Shown in pieces: positions 1-5,363 of a DNA stretch of 6,422 nucleotides (its first letter is position 1; every line of letters starts with the position of its first letter). Location of the stretch: NCBI GenBank assembly GCA_028875135.1, contig JAPPFQ010000247.1, positions 1-6,422 on the forward strand, written 5' to 3'. Below the pieces are notes generated by a model. That model saw only the letters and a list, made by a program, of their open reading frames with translations, ran no database searches and had not been told where the DNA came from. Position numbers and translations under genes: made by a program. The DNA is from Acidobacteriota bacterium (GTDB lineage: Bacteria; Acidobacteriota; Terriglobia; Versatilivoradales; Versatilivoraceae).

Positions 1-132
1 CCGGTTGCCCGCTCGATCGATATCGGCAAACACGACCGAGGCTCCCTCCCGACCCAGCCCCAGCGTGCAGGCGCGCCCGATGCCCTTGGCCCCGCCGGTC
101 ACGACAGCCACCTTGCCTTTCAACCCGTCCAT
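1..132 (-). CDS. Short-chain dehydrogenase/reductase, N-terminus only (runs off left edge)
   Basis: The first 44 codons of an SDR-family NAD(P)-dependent oxidoreductase are present; the rest lies outside the window, so the catalytic Ser-Tyr-Lys residues cannot be seen. The protein starts MDGLKGKVAVVTGGAKGIGR, which is beta-1 of a Rossmann fold followed by the glycine-rich cofactor loop TGGAKGIG (residues 12-19). The second strand ends VVFADID; Asp37 sits where classical SDRs bind the adenosine ribose hydroxyls, which by family knowledge favours NAD(H) over NADP(H). The ATG at 132 is supported by a strong Shine-Dalgarno sequence and by the normal SDR N-terminal length. The gene lies downstream of the thioesterase on the same strand, but a 328-bp repeat-containing gap separates them, so it may have its own promoter. 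Substrate cannot be inferred. Confidence 0.93.
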   Translation of the reverse strand, partial: MDGLKGKVAVVTGGAKGIGRACTLGLGREGASVVFADIDRAGNR

Positions 133-137
133 GGAAT

Positions 138-147
138 GCCTCCTCTC
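138..147 (-). promoter_or_regulatory. Shine-Dalgarno site of the SDR gene
   Basis: Minus-strand GAGAGGAGGC ends 5 nt before the ATG at 132; the AGGAGG core is 6 nt from it. It fixes the start of the SDR gene and suggests independent, efficient translation. Confidence 0.8.
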
Positions 148-151
148 ATCC

Positions 152-179
152 TGAAACGCTCCTATTTTGCTCTGTTTCA
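152..179. promoter_or_regulatory. Possible operator: TGAAAC-N16-GTTTCA palindrome
   Basis: TGAAAC (152-157) and GTTTCA (174-179) are perfect 6-bp inverted arms 16 bp apart, 20-47 bp upstream of the SDR start. On the minus strand the right arm is part of TTGAAA, a 5/6 match to a -35 box, but no good -10 hexamer follows at the right distance. It could be a regulator site or a weak hairpin; arms this short can occur by chance. Confidence 0.2.
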
Positions 180-219
180 ACCACCCCGTCGAATGGGATG
201 GCGGCGCGGTTAAGCGACA

Positions 220-378
220 AGTGGATAGTGATTAGTGATTAGTGGATAGTTAGTTGATCCACACGTTAAACATCTTGTCGGTCTCGGTGCAGTCCTTCGA
301 GAAGAGCAACCAAATCATCGGGCGCTGGCTTGTTTTTGAGAAAGGCCACTGACCACTAATCACTAGCCACTAGCCACT
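220..378. repeat. Inverted pair of heptamer-repeat arms flanking a 97-bp core
   Basis: The left arm (220-250) is a tandem run of 7-mers, AGTGGAT, AGTGATT, AGTGATT, AGTGGAT. The right arm (348-378) is the inverted counterpart, reading ACTAATC, ACTAGCC, ACTAGCC on the plus strand. The two 31-bp arms match at 26 of 31 positions when one is inverted. Seven-base tandem repeats of this TAGTGAT type are known to me as dispersed intergenic repeats in many bacterial genomes. The core (251-347) is less GC-rich than the flanking genes. Read on minus, it has two short overlapping open frames: a 27-codon frame from GTG at 349 to a TAA at 266-268, containing KPAPDDLVALLEG, and a 22-codon frame from ATG at 318 to a TAA at 250-252. 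Neither is convincing as a gene. The unit could be a small non-autonomous element, a gene remnant bounded by repeats, or a transcription-stopping hairpin downstream of the thioesterase. Confidence 0.7.
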
Positions 379-409
379 CTTCGCCAAGCCGCGCCGACGT
401 CCCATACGA

Positions 410-445
410 CGGGGTGTTTCATAAGGGACAAAACCGGGGTGTTCC
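410..445. repeat. Short direct repeat CGGGGTGTTYC, 25-bp period
   Basis: CGGGGTGTTTC (410-420) and CGGGGTGTTCC (435-445) match at 10 of 11 positions, 25 bp apart. They lie just downstream of the thioesterase stop, between it and the heptamer repeat unit. Together these explain most of the otherwise gene-free 133-460 stretch. Paired binding sites or the worn end of an insertion sequence are possible; no transposase is present. Confidence 0.4.
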
Positions 446-460
446 AGACCAAGGTCCGCC

Positions 461-862
461 TCACGGCTTTTGGAGGCGCTTGCTTTCCAGGTAGGAGGCA
501 AAGCGGGGCACCGACACGCGCGCGCGTTCGTGCCAGCCCTCCGCGATCTTCTCGACTTCGTCGAAGGCTTCCAGCCGAAACCGGATTCTCCGCCCCGCGA
601 CCTCGACGATCCGGGTCTTCAGGGTGACTCTCATGCCCAGCGGCGTGGGGGCCAGGTGTTTCAAGTCCATGGCCGTTCCCACCGTTTCTTCATCCTGTTG
701 CAGCAACGGGGCAGCCGCCTTACGGGAGGCCATCTCCAGCCACAGGATCAGGGAGGGAGTCGAAAGCACCGGTTGGACCCCGGGGCCCATGAAGCTGATG
801 CACACCGGCTCGGTGACCACCTGAGTCTGCTCCAACCGAATATCCTGTTCAGGATTCGCCAT
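461..862 (-). CDS. FlK-like hot-dog-fold acyl-CoA thioesterase
   Basis: A 133-residue protein resembling the fluoroacetyl-CoA thioesterase (FlK) family, which hydrolyses acyl-CoA thioesters in the cytoplasm. From the ATG at 862 the family core reads VLSTPSLILWLEMA (32-45), VGTAMDLKHLAPTPLG (61-76), then GRRIRFRLEAFD and HERARV (111-116). Thr35, Glu43, His69 and Arg113 have the same spacing as the FlK residues I recall as Thr42, Glu50, His76 and Arg120, and Gly62 matches Gly69. At the position of the FlK gating residue Phe36 there is Val29, so fluoroacetyl selectivity is not supported and a general short-chain acyl-CoA is more likely. A TTG start at 898 would add 12 residues and lies 14 nt from a GGGAGGA at 913-919; the ATG has no clear ribosome site but gives the better family length. 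It follows the SMP-30 gene on the same strand after 72 bp and is probably co-transcribed. Confidence 0.85.
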   Translation of the reverse strand: MANPEQDIRLEQTQVVTEPVCISFMGPGVQPVLSTPSLILWLEMASRKAAAPLLQQDEETVGTAMDLKHLAPTPLGMRVTLKTRIVEVAGRRIRFRLEAFDEVEKIAEGWHERARVSVPRFASYLESKRLQKP

Positions 863-934
863 GGGTCGTGGCCCGGGACAGGTGGAAGAACGGTCCAACG
901 ACCGCCCGGCATTCCTCCCAAAGCCTGTCCGGCT

Positions 935-1951
935 CTATTGGGAAGGCAAATGGTATCCCGCTTTTTTGGTCCTTACCCGCTGGAGCTTGTCGCCTGAAGT
1001 GATGTAGAGCGTCTTGATCTCTTTTCCGCGGCCGAAACCCACGTTGGTCGGCAGATCGGGCGTACGAAGATAGTCGAGTTCCTTGCCGTCGGGAGAGTAG
1101 ACGTAGATGCCGGGACGAGTCTGATCCCGAACCGCCACATAGAGGTTCCCCTCCGCGTCCACCACCAGTCCGTCGGGTCCGTCCTGCGGATAGTAGTCCA
1201 CCAGGATCTTCCTGAAAGTTGCCGTTCCCTCGGGACTCAGGTCGTAGGCCAACAGGGCCATTCTTCCCTTGTGGAAAGGAAGGTCCGGTGAAAACTGGAA
1301 AATGTCGAAGTTGCCGTTGTCGTTGGAAACCACGTAGAGCGACTTCTGGTCGGGCGAGACGCAGACTCCATTGGGTTTTCCCGCATCGGTGATGATCTGG
1401 TGGATCGATCCGTCCGGGTCGATCCGGTAGACCGCCATCACTCCCTGCTCCATGGGCTCGTGACCGACATAGCGGGGATCGGAGAAGTAGATCCGACCCT
1501 TGAGATCGATGCTGATGTCGTTGGGAGCATTGAACTGTCGCCCGTTGTAGAAATTCCCGATGATCACGCTCTTGCCGGTCTTCATGTCAGTTCGAGTGAC
1601 GCGCCGGCCTCCGAAGTCAGCCCCTTCGGCCACTACCATGTTCCCCAGGGCGTCGAACTTGATGCCGTTGGACATGCCGCTGGGGGATCGATAGACGCTG
1701 ACCTCACCGGTCTTGGGGTCGTACTTCATGATGTGACCCGCCTGCATGCCCGCGGTTCGGGTGAAGGTGATGTCGCTGAAATAGATGGTGCCGTCGGGCG
1801 CGGCTGCCGCTCCCTCGGTGAGGACCCCGCCGGTGAACAGGGTTTCCAGGGTGTCGTGCTCAAAATAGGCGGACTCACCGGCGGCGACAGCCCACCCGGC
1901 ATGATGGATCATCGCCACCGACAAAATCAGAAACTGAACGGTTCGAAGCAT
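935..1951 (-). CDS. Exported SMP-30/gluconolactonase-like beta-propeller protein
   Basis: A 338-residue protein of the SMP-30/gluconolaconase/LRE-like family, whose characterised members are metal-dependent lactonases with a six-bladed beta-propeller. Numbered from the ATG at 1951, an N-terminal signal peptide (MLRTVQFLILSVAMIHHAGWAVA, residues 1-23 in outline: one Arg, a hydrophobic core, AVA cleavage site) predicts export to the periplasm or outside. The four metal and catalytic positions of the family are all recognisable: Glu46 in TEGAAAAPDG, Asn144 in NAPNDISID, Asn194 in KPNGVCVSPD and Asp260 in GPDGLVVDAEG. Repeated DxxGxxYFSD/LYVV strands mark the blades. A TTG at 1975 would add eight residues in front of the signal peptide, but the ribosome site GGAGGAAGG lies inside that extension, so ATG is preferred. 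The gene leads into the thioesterase and is divergent from the TPR gene. The natural lactone or ester substrate is unknown. Confidence 0.9.
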   Translation of the reverse strand: MLRTVQFLILSVAMIHHAGWAVAAGESAYFEHDTLETLFTGGVLTEGAAAAPDGTIYFSDITFTRTAGMQAGHIMKYDPKTGEVSVYRSPSGMSNGIKFDALGNMVVAEGADFGGRRVTRTDMKTGKSVIIGNFYNGRQFNAPNDISIDLKGRIYFSDPRYVGHEPMEQGVMAVYRIDPDGSIHQIITDAGKPNGVCVSPDQKSLYVVSNDNGNFDIFQFSPDLPFHKGRMALLAYDLSPEGTATFRKILVDYYPQDGPDGLVVDAEGNLYVAVRDQTRPGIYVYSPDGKELDYLRTPDLPTNVGFGRGKEIKTLYITSGDKLQRVRTKKAGYHLPSQ

Positions 1952-1958
1952 CGGCTTA

Positions 1959-1967
1959 CCTTCCTCC
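1959..1967 (-). promoter_or_regulatory. Shine-Dalgarno site of the SMP-30 gene
   Basis: Minus-strand GGAGGAAGG ends 7 nt before the ATG at 1951. It decides for the ATG, because the alternative TTG at 1975 lies upstream of this site. Confidence 0.8.
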
Positions 1968-2072
1968 AGGCTCAAAAGGCCTCCTGACAGTTATCGAAAC
2001 GGTGCCGGGTATTCTATCAACCTCTGTCAAACGGCTCGGCCAATCGCCCTCGCTCCTCATACCCCTCTTTTT

Positions 2073-2103
2073 TTGAAGGAAAGCTTCCCGGACGCGATAA
2101 AAT
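2073..2103 (+). promoter_or_regulatory. Weak sigma70-like promoter candidate for the TPR gene
   Basis: TTGAAG (2073-2078, 4/6) and TAAAAT (2098-2103, 5/6) are separated by 19 bp, longer than the usual 16-18. They lie 67 bp upstream of the preferred GTG start. This is the most AT-rich part of the 218-bp divergent region between the SMP-30 and TPR genes. I see no convincing minus-strand promoter for SMP-30 in the same region and no other structure beyond a HindIII-type AAGCTT palindrome at the spacer. Confidence 0.3.
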
Positions 2104-2156
2104 AACAACCTGTATCCACCGGCAGCAGTGTTCGCTCTCGCCCGGCTGGTCATTTC

Positions 2157-2163
2157 AGAGAGG
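2157..2163 (+). promoter_or_regulatory. Shine-Dalgarno site deciding the TPR gene start
   Basis: AGAGAGG ends 6 nt before GTG at 2170. The longer frame opening at GTG 2128 has no such site and would bury the signal peptide behind 14 extra residues. Confidence 0.7.
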
Positions 2164-2169
2164 ATCGAG

Positions 2170-3183
2170 GTGAGCTTGACCACTCGTCCCCCAAGATCAG
2201 CGGCTCTCGGAGTCATTCTGGGCTTCTGCTTCGGGGGCTTGGCCATCCCGGCTGTCTGCAGCGCGGAAGCCCTCCGGAAGCCTCACAAGTCCGGGAAACC
2301 CCAACTCCTTCGGCGGTCTCGCCTGGAGATTCTGCAAACGCTCATCAAGTCGAGTCGTTGGGACCAGGCCGAGAGGGTGGCCACCCGGCTCCTGGCCGGT
2401 TCCCCCGACAACCCGAAGGCCTTGTTCCTGGCGGGGATGGTCCAGTTTCGACAGGCCCGCTATGACCGAGCCATCCCCCTGCTGAAAAGAGCTCAGGACC
2501 TTCGGCCCGAAACTCCCCTCCTGGCCAAGACTCTGGCCATCTGCTACTTCTCGTCCAGGCAGCACCGGCTGTTCGAGTCCCAAATGGAGCGCGCCTTCCT
2601 CCAGACTCCTGCTGATCCCGAGCTTTCCTTCTTCTGGGGACTCCACCAGACATCGGTGAACGATAACCCCCAGGCCGCAGTCAAGGCCTTCGACAATGCT
2701 CTCCGACACAGACCCAGCTACGTTCAGGCGCTCTACCATCGAGGCCGCGCCTTCCAGAAAATGGGCCAAAAGGACAACGCTCGCAAAGACTTCGAGGCAA
2801 GCATCGCCCTCATCGAGCAGACCTTCTTCAGAGGCTACAGCTACCCCTATCAAAGCATGGCCCGCCTGTTGCTGGAAGACTCGCCCAAGGGAGCCCTGCG
2901 CTTTGCCCTGAAATCGGTGGAAGTTCAGCCAAGGCTGAAGAACACCCACATCCTGGTGGGAGAAATCCACTGGCGCCTGGGCCAGTTCAGGAAGGCCGCC
3001 GAGGCCTTTGAGGACGCTACCTACCTGGACCCGGAGGATTCCCGCCTGCACTATTGGCTGCACCTTCTCTACCAGCGGCTGGGCAAAAAGAAAGCCTCGA
3101 AAATGGCCCTGGTGGAGTTTCGCCGATTGAGTCCCTCAGAGAGCGACGCCTCGCAGCCTCCCACACCAGTGGCCACTCCCTGA
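2170..3183 (+). CDS. Exported tetratricopeptide-repeat (TPR) protein
   Basis: A 337-residue protein built almost wholly of TPR helical hairpins, a fold used for protein-protein contacts. From GTG 2170, a signal peptide is clear: charged TTRPPR, hydrophobic AALGVILGFCFGGLAIPAV, then cleavage near CSA-EA at about residue 32. The Cys before the site lacks a proper lipobox, so a soluble periplasmic or secreted protein is more likely than a lipoprotein. After a basic linker (35-50), about seven to eight TPR-like units cover 52-325; the clearest are 83-113 (ALFLAGMVQFRQARYDRAI and on), 187-215 (ALYHRGRAFQKMGQ and on) and 259-288 (THILVGEIHWRLGQFRKAA and on). The C-terminus is a short Ser/Pro-rich tail. 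No enzymatic domain is present and the partner is unknown. It converges on selB, 4 bp apart, and is divergent from SMP-30, so it is probably a single-gene transcript. Its role cannot be inferred from context. Confidence 0.88.
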   Translation: MSLTTRPPRSAALGVILGFCFGGLAIPAVCSAEALRKPHKSGKPQLLRRSRLEILQTLIKSSRWDQAERVATRLLAGSPDNPKALFLAGMVQFRQARYDRAIPLLKRAQDLRPETPLLAKTLAICYFSSRQHRLFESQMERAFLQTPADPELSFFWGLHQTSVNDNPQAAVKAFDNALRHRPSYVQALYHRGRAFQKMGQKDNARKDFEASIALIEQTFFRGYSYPYQSMARLLLEDSPKGALRFALKSVEVQPRLKNTHILVGEIHWRLGQFRKAAEAFEDATYLDPEDSRLHYWLHLLYQRLGKKKASKMALVEFRRLSPSESDASQPPTPVATP

Positions 3184-3187
3184 ATTT

Positions 3188-5098
3188 CTAGACGATCACC
3201 CGGAATTCTCCGGCCCGGCGCGTTACCCGCTCCCGGTCCAGGTGTTCCAGCAGAGGAATGGCGTACTTGCGGGTAACTTCGGCCAGCTTCTTGAAGGTAG
3301 GGACGTCGATGCGGTCTTCCTGCTTCTTGTACTCCCGCAGCTTTTTCTTGACGTCTTCGATGGAGTCGGCGTGGAAGAACAGAGTCTCGCTCACCTTGAC
3401 CAGCTTCTTCTGGCGGGTCAGCAGGGCCACCAGCCGCCTGACCTGTTCCCGCGGGAGGGCGATTTCCCGGATGACCTCCTCGATCGAGGGAACCTGTAGA
3501 CCCGTTTTGCGGAAGGCCTGCTCTATTCTGTCCAGAGCCCCGGCCTCGTCGGCGCTCAAGCGTACGCCCGAGCCGTGGAGCCGCACCCGATCCCGGTCCA
3601 GCTCGACCAGGCCCCGGTCACACAAGTGGGCCAGCACCGACTTGAACACGTTCTGGGAAACGCCGGCAAACAGGCTGGAATGGAGCTGTTCCCTCGGGAG
3701 CCCCGCCGACAGCGGCTGGCGCTGCTGGTAGTCCCGGATGAGGGCCAGGGACTGTCGGCAGAGACCATCGAAGCATTCTCGATCCATCACTTGCAAGGGG
3801 TGTTGCGCCAGCCGGAATACCTGTCCCTCTTGAACCAGTTGAGACAAGAGCTTGCGGACGGTGGTCCTGGAAAATGACAGTTGAGAAAGGATCCGGTCTT
3901 CATCAATGCCTCGGGCGGCCTCTCTAGCGGTCAGTCGTCCGATCATGGTGGTCGGATCGTCCGAATCCATGGCCTGAAGGAATGCCAGTCTCCGATCCAG
4001 ATCCCGTCTTCGACGGCGTCGCGGCGGAAAGATGTCCAGGACCACTCCCCCTCCAACGGTGATCATGGGCGAGGTCCGACGCAGGATGAAGGAATCTCCC
4101 ACCAGGGCCAGCACCGGCTTCTCCAGCTCCAGGTGCGCCATGCCCGTTTGACCGGGAGCCAGCGTTTTCGGTTCCAGGGGGCGGACTTCGGCCAGGACTT
4201 CCGTGGTGCCCAGGTGGAACCTCACCCGGCTGCGATTCCTGAGCGTCACCGGCGAAGACTCCAACAGCGAGAGCCGGCAATCGCAGTGCGAAACGGCCCG
4301 GTAACGCCCACAAACCGAGAGTTGCACGCCTCTGTGGACTTCGCCGACTTCCACCCCTTGCAGGTTCAGGGCCGTCCGCTGCCCGGCCCGGGCTTGAGCG
4401 ACCTCCCGGGAATAGACCTGGAGGTGCCGCACCCGAGACCGCTTCCCGATCGGATAGAGCTCTACTTCTCCCTCTCTTCGAATCGTGCCGCTCACCAGTG
4501 TCCCGGTGACCACCGTTCCGAATCCCCTGGAGCTGAAGCATCGATCGATCGGCAGTCGAAAGGGAAGATCCAGATTGCGTGGGGGCAGTCCGTCACCCAG
4601 TTCGGTCAGGGCTTGCCTGATGGGATCCAGTCCCTCTTGACTGGATGCGCTGAAGGGAATGACGGGGGCTCCTTCCAGAAAGGAGCCGCGCAGGTAATCC
4701 TGCACCTCCAACTGAACCAGCTCGACGATTTCCCGCTCGACCAGATCGCACTTGGTGATCACCACCAATCCTCGCGGGATGGACAGAAGCCTGCAGATAT
4801 CGAAGTGTTCGCGGGTCTGGGGCATGATGGACTCGTTGGCCGCCACCACCAACAGCACCGCATCGATTCCTCCAACGCCGGCCAGCATATTCTTGACGAA
4901 GCGCTCGTGGCCGGGAACGTCCACGAAGCCCACTCTCAACCGGTCGCCGAGCTGCAGGCTGGCGAATCCCAGATCGATGGTGATCCCCCGCTCCTTTTCC
5001 TCTTTGAGGCGGTCGGGATCCACTCCCGTCAGCACCTTGATCAGGGTACTTTTGCCGTGATCGATATGGCCGGCCGTCCCCACTACAATGTGCTTCAT
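3188..5098 (-). CDS. selB: Selenocysteine-specific translation elongation factor SelB
   Basis: A full-length 636-residue SelB, the GTPase that carries selenocysteyl-tRNA(Sec) to the ribosome at UGA codons marked by a SECIS hairpin. The G domain shows GHIDHGKST (10-18), RGITIDLGF (37-45), DVPGH (60-64), TKCD (115-118; the TKxD form is normal for SelB in place of NKxD) and SAS (150-152). EF-Tu-like domain II follows with RGFGTVVTGT (191-200), then domain III to about 357. A run of six Arg (360-365) leads into the C-terminal winged-helix modules that bind SECIS RNA: GLPREQL (466-472) marks an early one, and the last ends RKYAIPLLEHLDRERVTRR (610-628). The ATG gives the canonical MKHIVVGTAGHIDHGKST start although no clear ribosome site precedes it. 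It is downstream of galU on the same strand after 265 bp and probably has its own promoter. No other selenium gene is in view. Confidence 0.97.
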   Translation of the reverse strand: MKHIVVGTAGHIDHGKSTLIKVLTGVDPDRLKEEKERGITIDLGFASLQLGDRLRVGFVDVPGHERFVKNMLAGVGGIDAVLLVVAANESIMPQTREHFDICRLLSIPRGLVVITKCDLVEREIVELVQLEVQDYLRGSFLEGAPVIPFSASSQEGLDPIRQALTELGDGLPPRNLDLPFRLPIDRCFSSRGFGTVVTGTLVSGTIRREGEVELYPIGKRSRVRHLQVYSREVAQARAGQRTALNLQGVEVGEVHRGVQLSVCGRYRAVSHCDCRLSLLESSPVTLRNRSRVRFHLGTTEVLAEVRPLEPKTLAPGQTGMAHLELEKPVLALVGDSFILRRTSPMITVGGGVVLDIFPPRRRRRRDLDRRLAFLQAMDSDDPTTMIGRLTAREAARGIDEDRILSQLSFSRTTVRKLLSQLVQEGQVFRLAQHPLQVMDRECFDGLCRQSLALIRDYQQRQPLSAGLPREQLHSSLFAGVSQNVFKSVLAHLCDRGLVELDRDRVRLHGSGVRLSADEAGALDRIEQAFRKTGLQVPSIEEVIREIALPREQVRRLVALLTRQKKLVKVSETLFFHADSIEDVKKKLREYKKQEDRIDVPTFKKLAEVTRKYAIPLLEHLDRERVTRRAGEFRVIV

Positions 5099-5130
5099 GG
5101 CCCGCTAATGGTATTTGTGATTTTTTTTAC

Positions 5131-5158
5131 TTGACAGATAAGAAATATAGTTTACACT
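5131..5158 (+). promoter_or_regulatory. Sigma70-like promoter reading into the galU-selB gap
   Basis: A perfect -35 hexamer TTGACA (5131-5136) is followed after 16 bp by TACACT (5153-5158, 4/6, with the key first A and last T kept). The spacer is AT-rich and eight Ts (5121-5128) sit just upstream like an UP element. Predicted transcription starts near 5165 and heads away from selB. No plus-strand coding region lies downstream before the tail-to-tail galU gene, so it would serve a non-coding transcript. Confidence 0.55.
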
Positions 5159-5172
5159 CAAAACCAATTCAG
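5144..5172 (-). promoter_or_regulatory. Possible selB promoter overlapping the plus-strand one
   Basis: On the minus strand CTGAAT (5172-5167, 3/6) and TATATT (5149-5144, 5/6) are 17 bp apart and about 45 bp before the selB ATG. It overlaps the plus-strand promoter face to face, so the two polymerase sites would exclude each other. The -35 match is poor; selB may instead be read through from galU. Confidence 0.3.
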
Positions 5173-5340
5173 CTCGGTTTCCAGTGACGCCCGTTTAGAA
5201 AGCTGTTATACCCGCGCCGGGCGTGACAAGGGAACTCTCTGGTAGCAGAGATTCCTGAAGGAAAAAGGGCCCCTTTCTGTAACGAAGACAGTCCCTCTAT
5301 TCGCTGTCCTCTCCGGGGCAGCCGACCAGTAATTTTTTTT
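5165..5340 (+). ncRNA. Candidate independent small RNA between selB and galU
   Basis: About 176 nt run from the predicted start of the TTGACA promoter to a tract of eight Ts (5333-5340). No credible open frame is present on the plus strand. Visible stems: 5184-5193 with 5218-5227 (nine pairs and one G-G mismatch); 5231-5241 with 5246-5255 (GGAA, bulged C, TCTCTG, loop GTAG, CAGAGA, TTCC: ten pairs); 5264-5268 with 5272-5276; 5303-5310 with 5315-5322 (eight pairs, loop CTCC). The last stem needs two G-U pairs that exist only in plus-strand RNA, which supports this orientation. A possible closing stem joins AATT and TCGG (5166-5169, 5174-5177) to CCGA and AATT (5322-5325, 5331-5334); it would share C5322 with the 3' hairpin. 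I checked for SRP RNA, tmRNA, RNase P and tRNA-Sec hallmarks and found none; 6S RNA or an Acidobacteria-specific motif cannot be excluded. The alternative is a long structured leader of selB on the other strand. Confidence 0.4.
5301..5340 (+). terminator. Possible terminator: GC hairpin then eight Ts
   Basis: Stem GCTGTCCT/GGGGCAGC (5303-5310 with 5315-5322) is followed 10 nt later by T8 at 5333-5340. The gap is longer than in a textbook intrinsic terminator, unless the AATT closing stem, directly abutting the Ts, does the job. It would end the candidate RNA just before the galU stop codon. On the minus strand the tract is As, so it cannot serve galU. Confidence 0.35.
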
Positions 5341-5363
5341 CACTTCACTGCTTTGAGGCACAC

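Noticed and set aside
115..118. SelB TKCD in place of the usual NKxD GTP-binding motif (residue numbers of the protein)
   Set aside because: I first took this as an unusual missing residue, but a Thr at this place is normal for SelB proteins.
1400..1987. Plus-strand 195-codon frame opposite the SMP-30 gene
   Set aside because: Antisense shadow of a well-supported beta-propeller gene; no motif or ribosome site.
2005..2032. Minus-strand TTGACA and TAGAAT as the SMP-30 promoter
   Set aside because: The two good hexamers are only 8 bp apart, too close to act together, and no partner lies at 16-18 bp for either.
2067..2103. T-rich run and AAGCTT palindrome before the TPR gene as a terminator
   Set aside because: The Ts precede the weak palindrome on plus and the arms are too short for a stable hairpin; no gene ends there on either strand.
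1956..2246. Minus-strand 96-codon frame across the SMP-30/TPR divergent region
   Set aside because: It overlaps the TPR signal peptide on one side and the SMP-30 ribosome site on the other, and its sequence shows no recognisable family.
2197..3063. Long minus-strand open frame (288 codons) opposite the TPR gene
   Set aside because: It mirrors the TPR codons, with no domain and no ribosome site; the plus-strand product has a signal peptide and clear TPR units.
3881..5134. Long plus-strand open frame (417 codons) opposite selB
   Set aside because: It is antisense to a perfectly recognisable SelB, its translation shows no family motifs and is rich in His, Gln and Gly as expected of a shadow frame in GC-rich DNA.
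5099..5363. tRNA-Sec (selC) next to selB
   Set aside because: Neither strand has a TTCRAAT-type T-loop, an 8-bp acceptor stem or a TCA anticodon in a proper stem; the GGTAGCAGAG stretch only resembles a D-arm.
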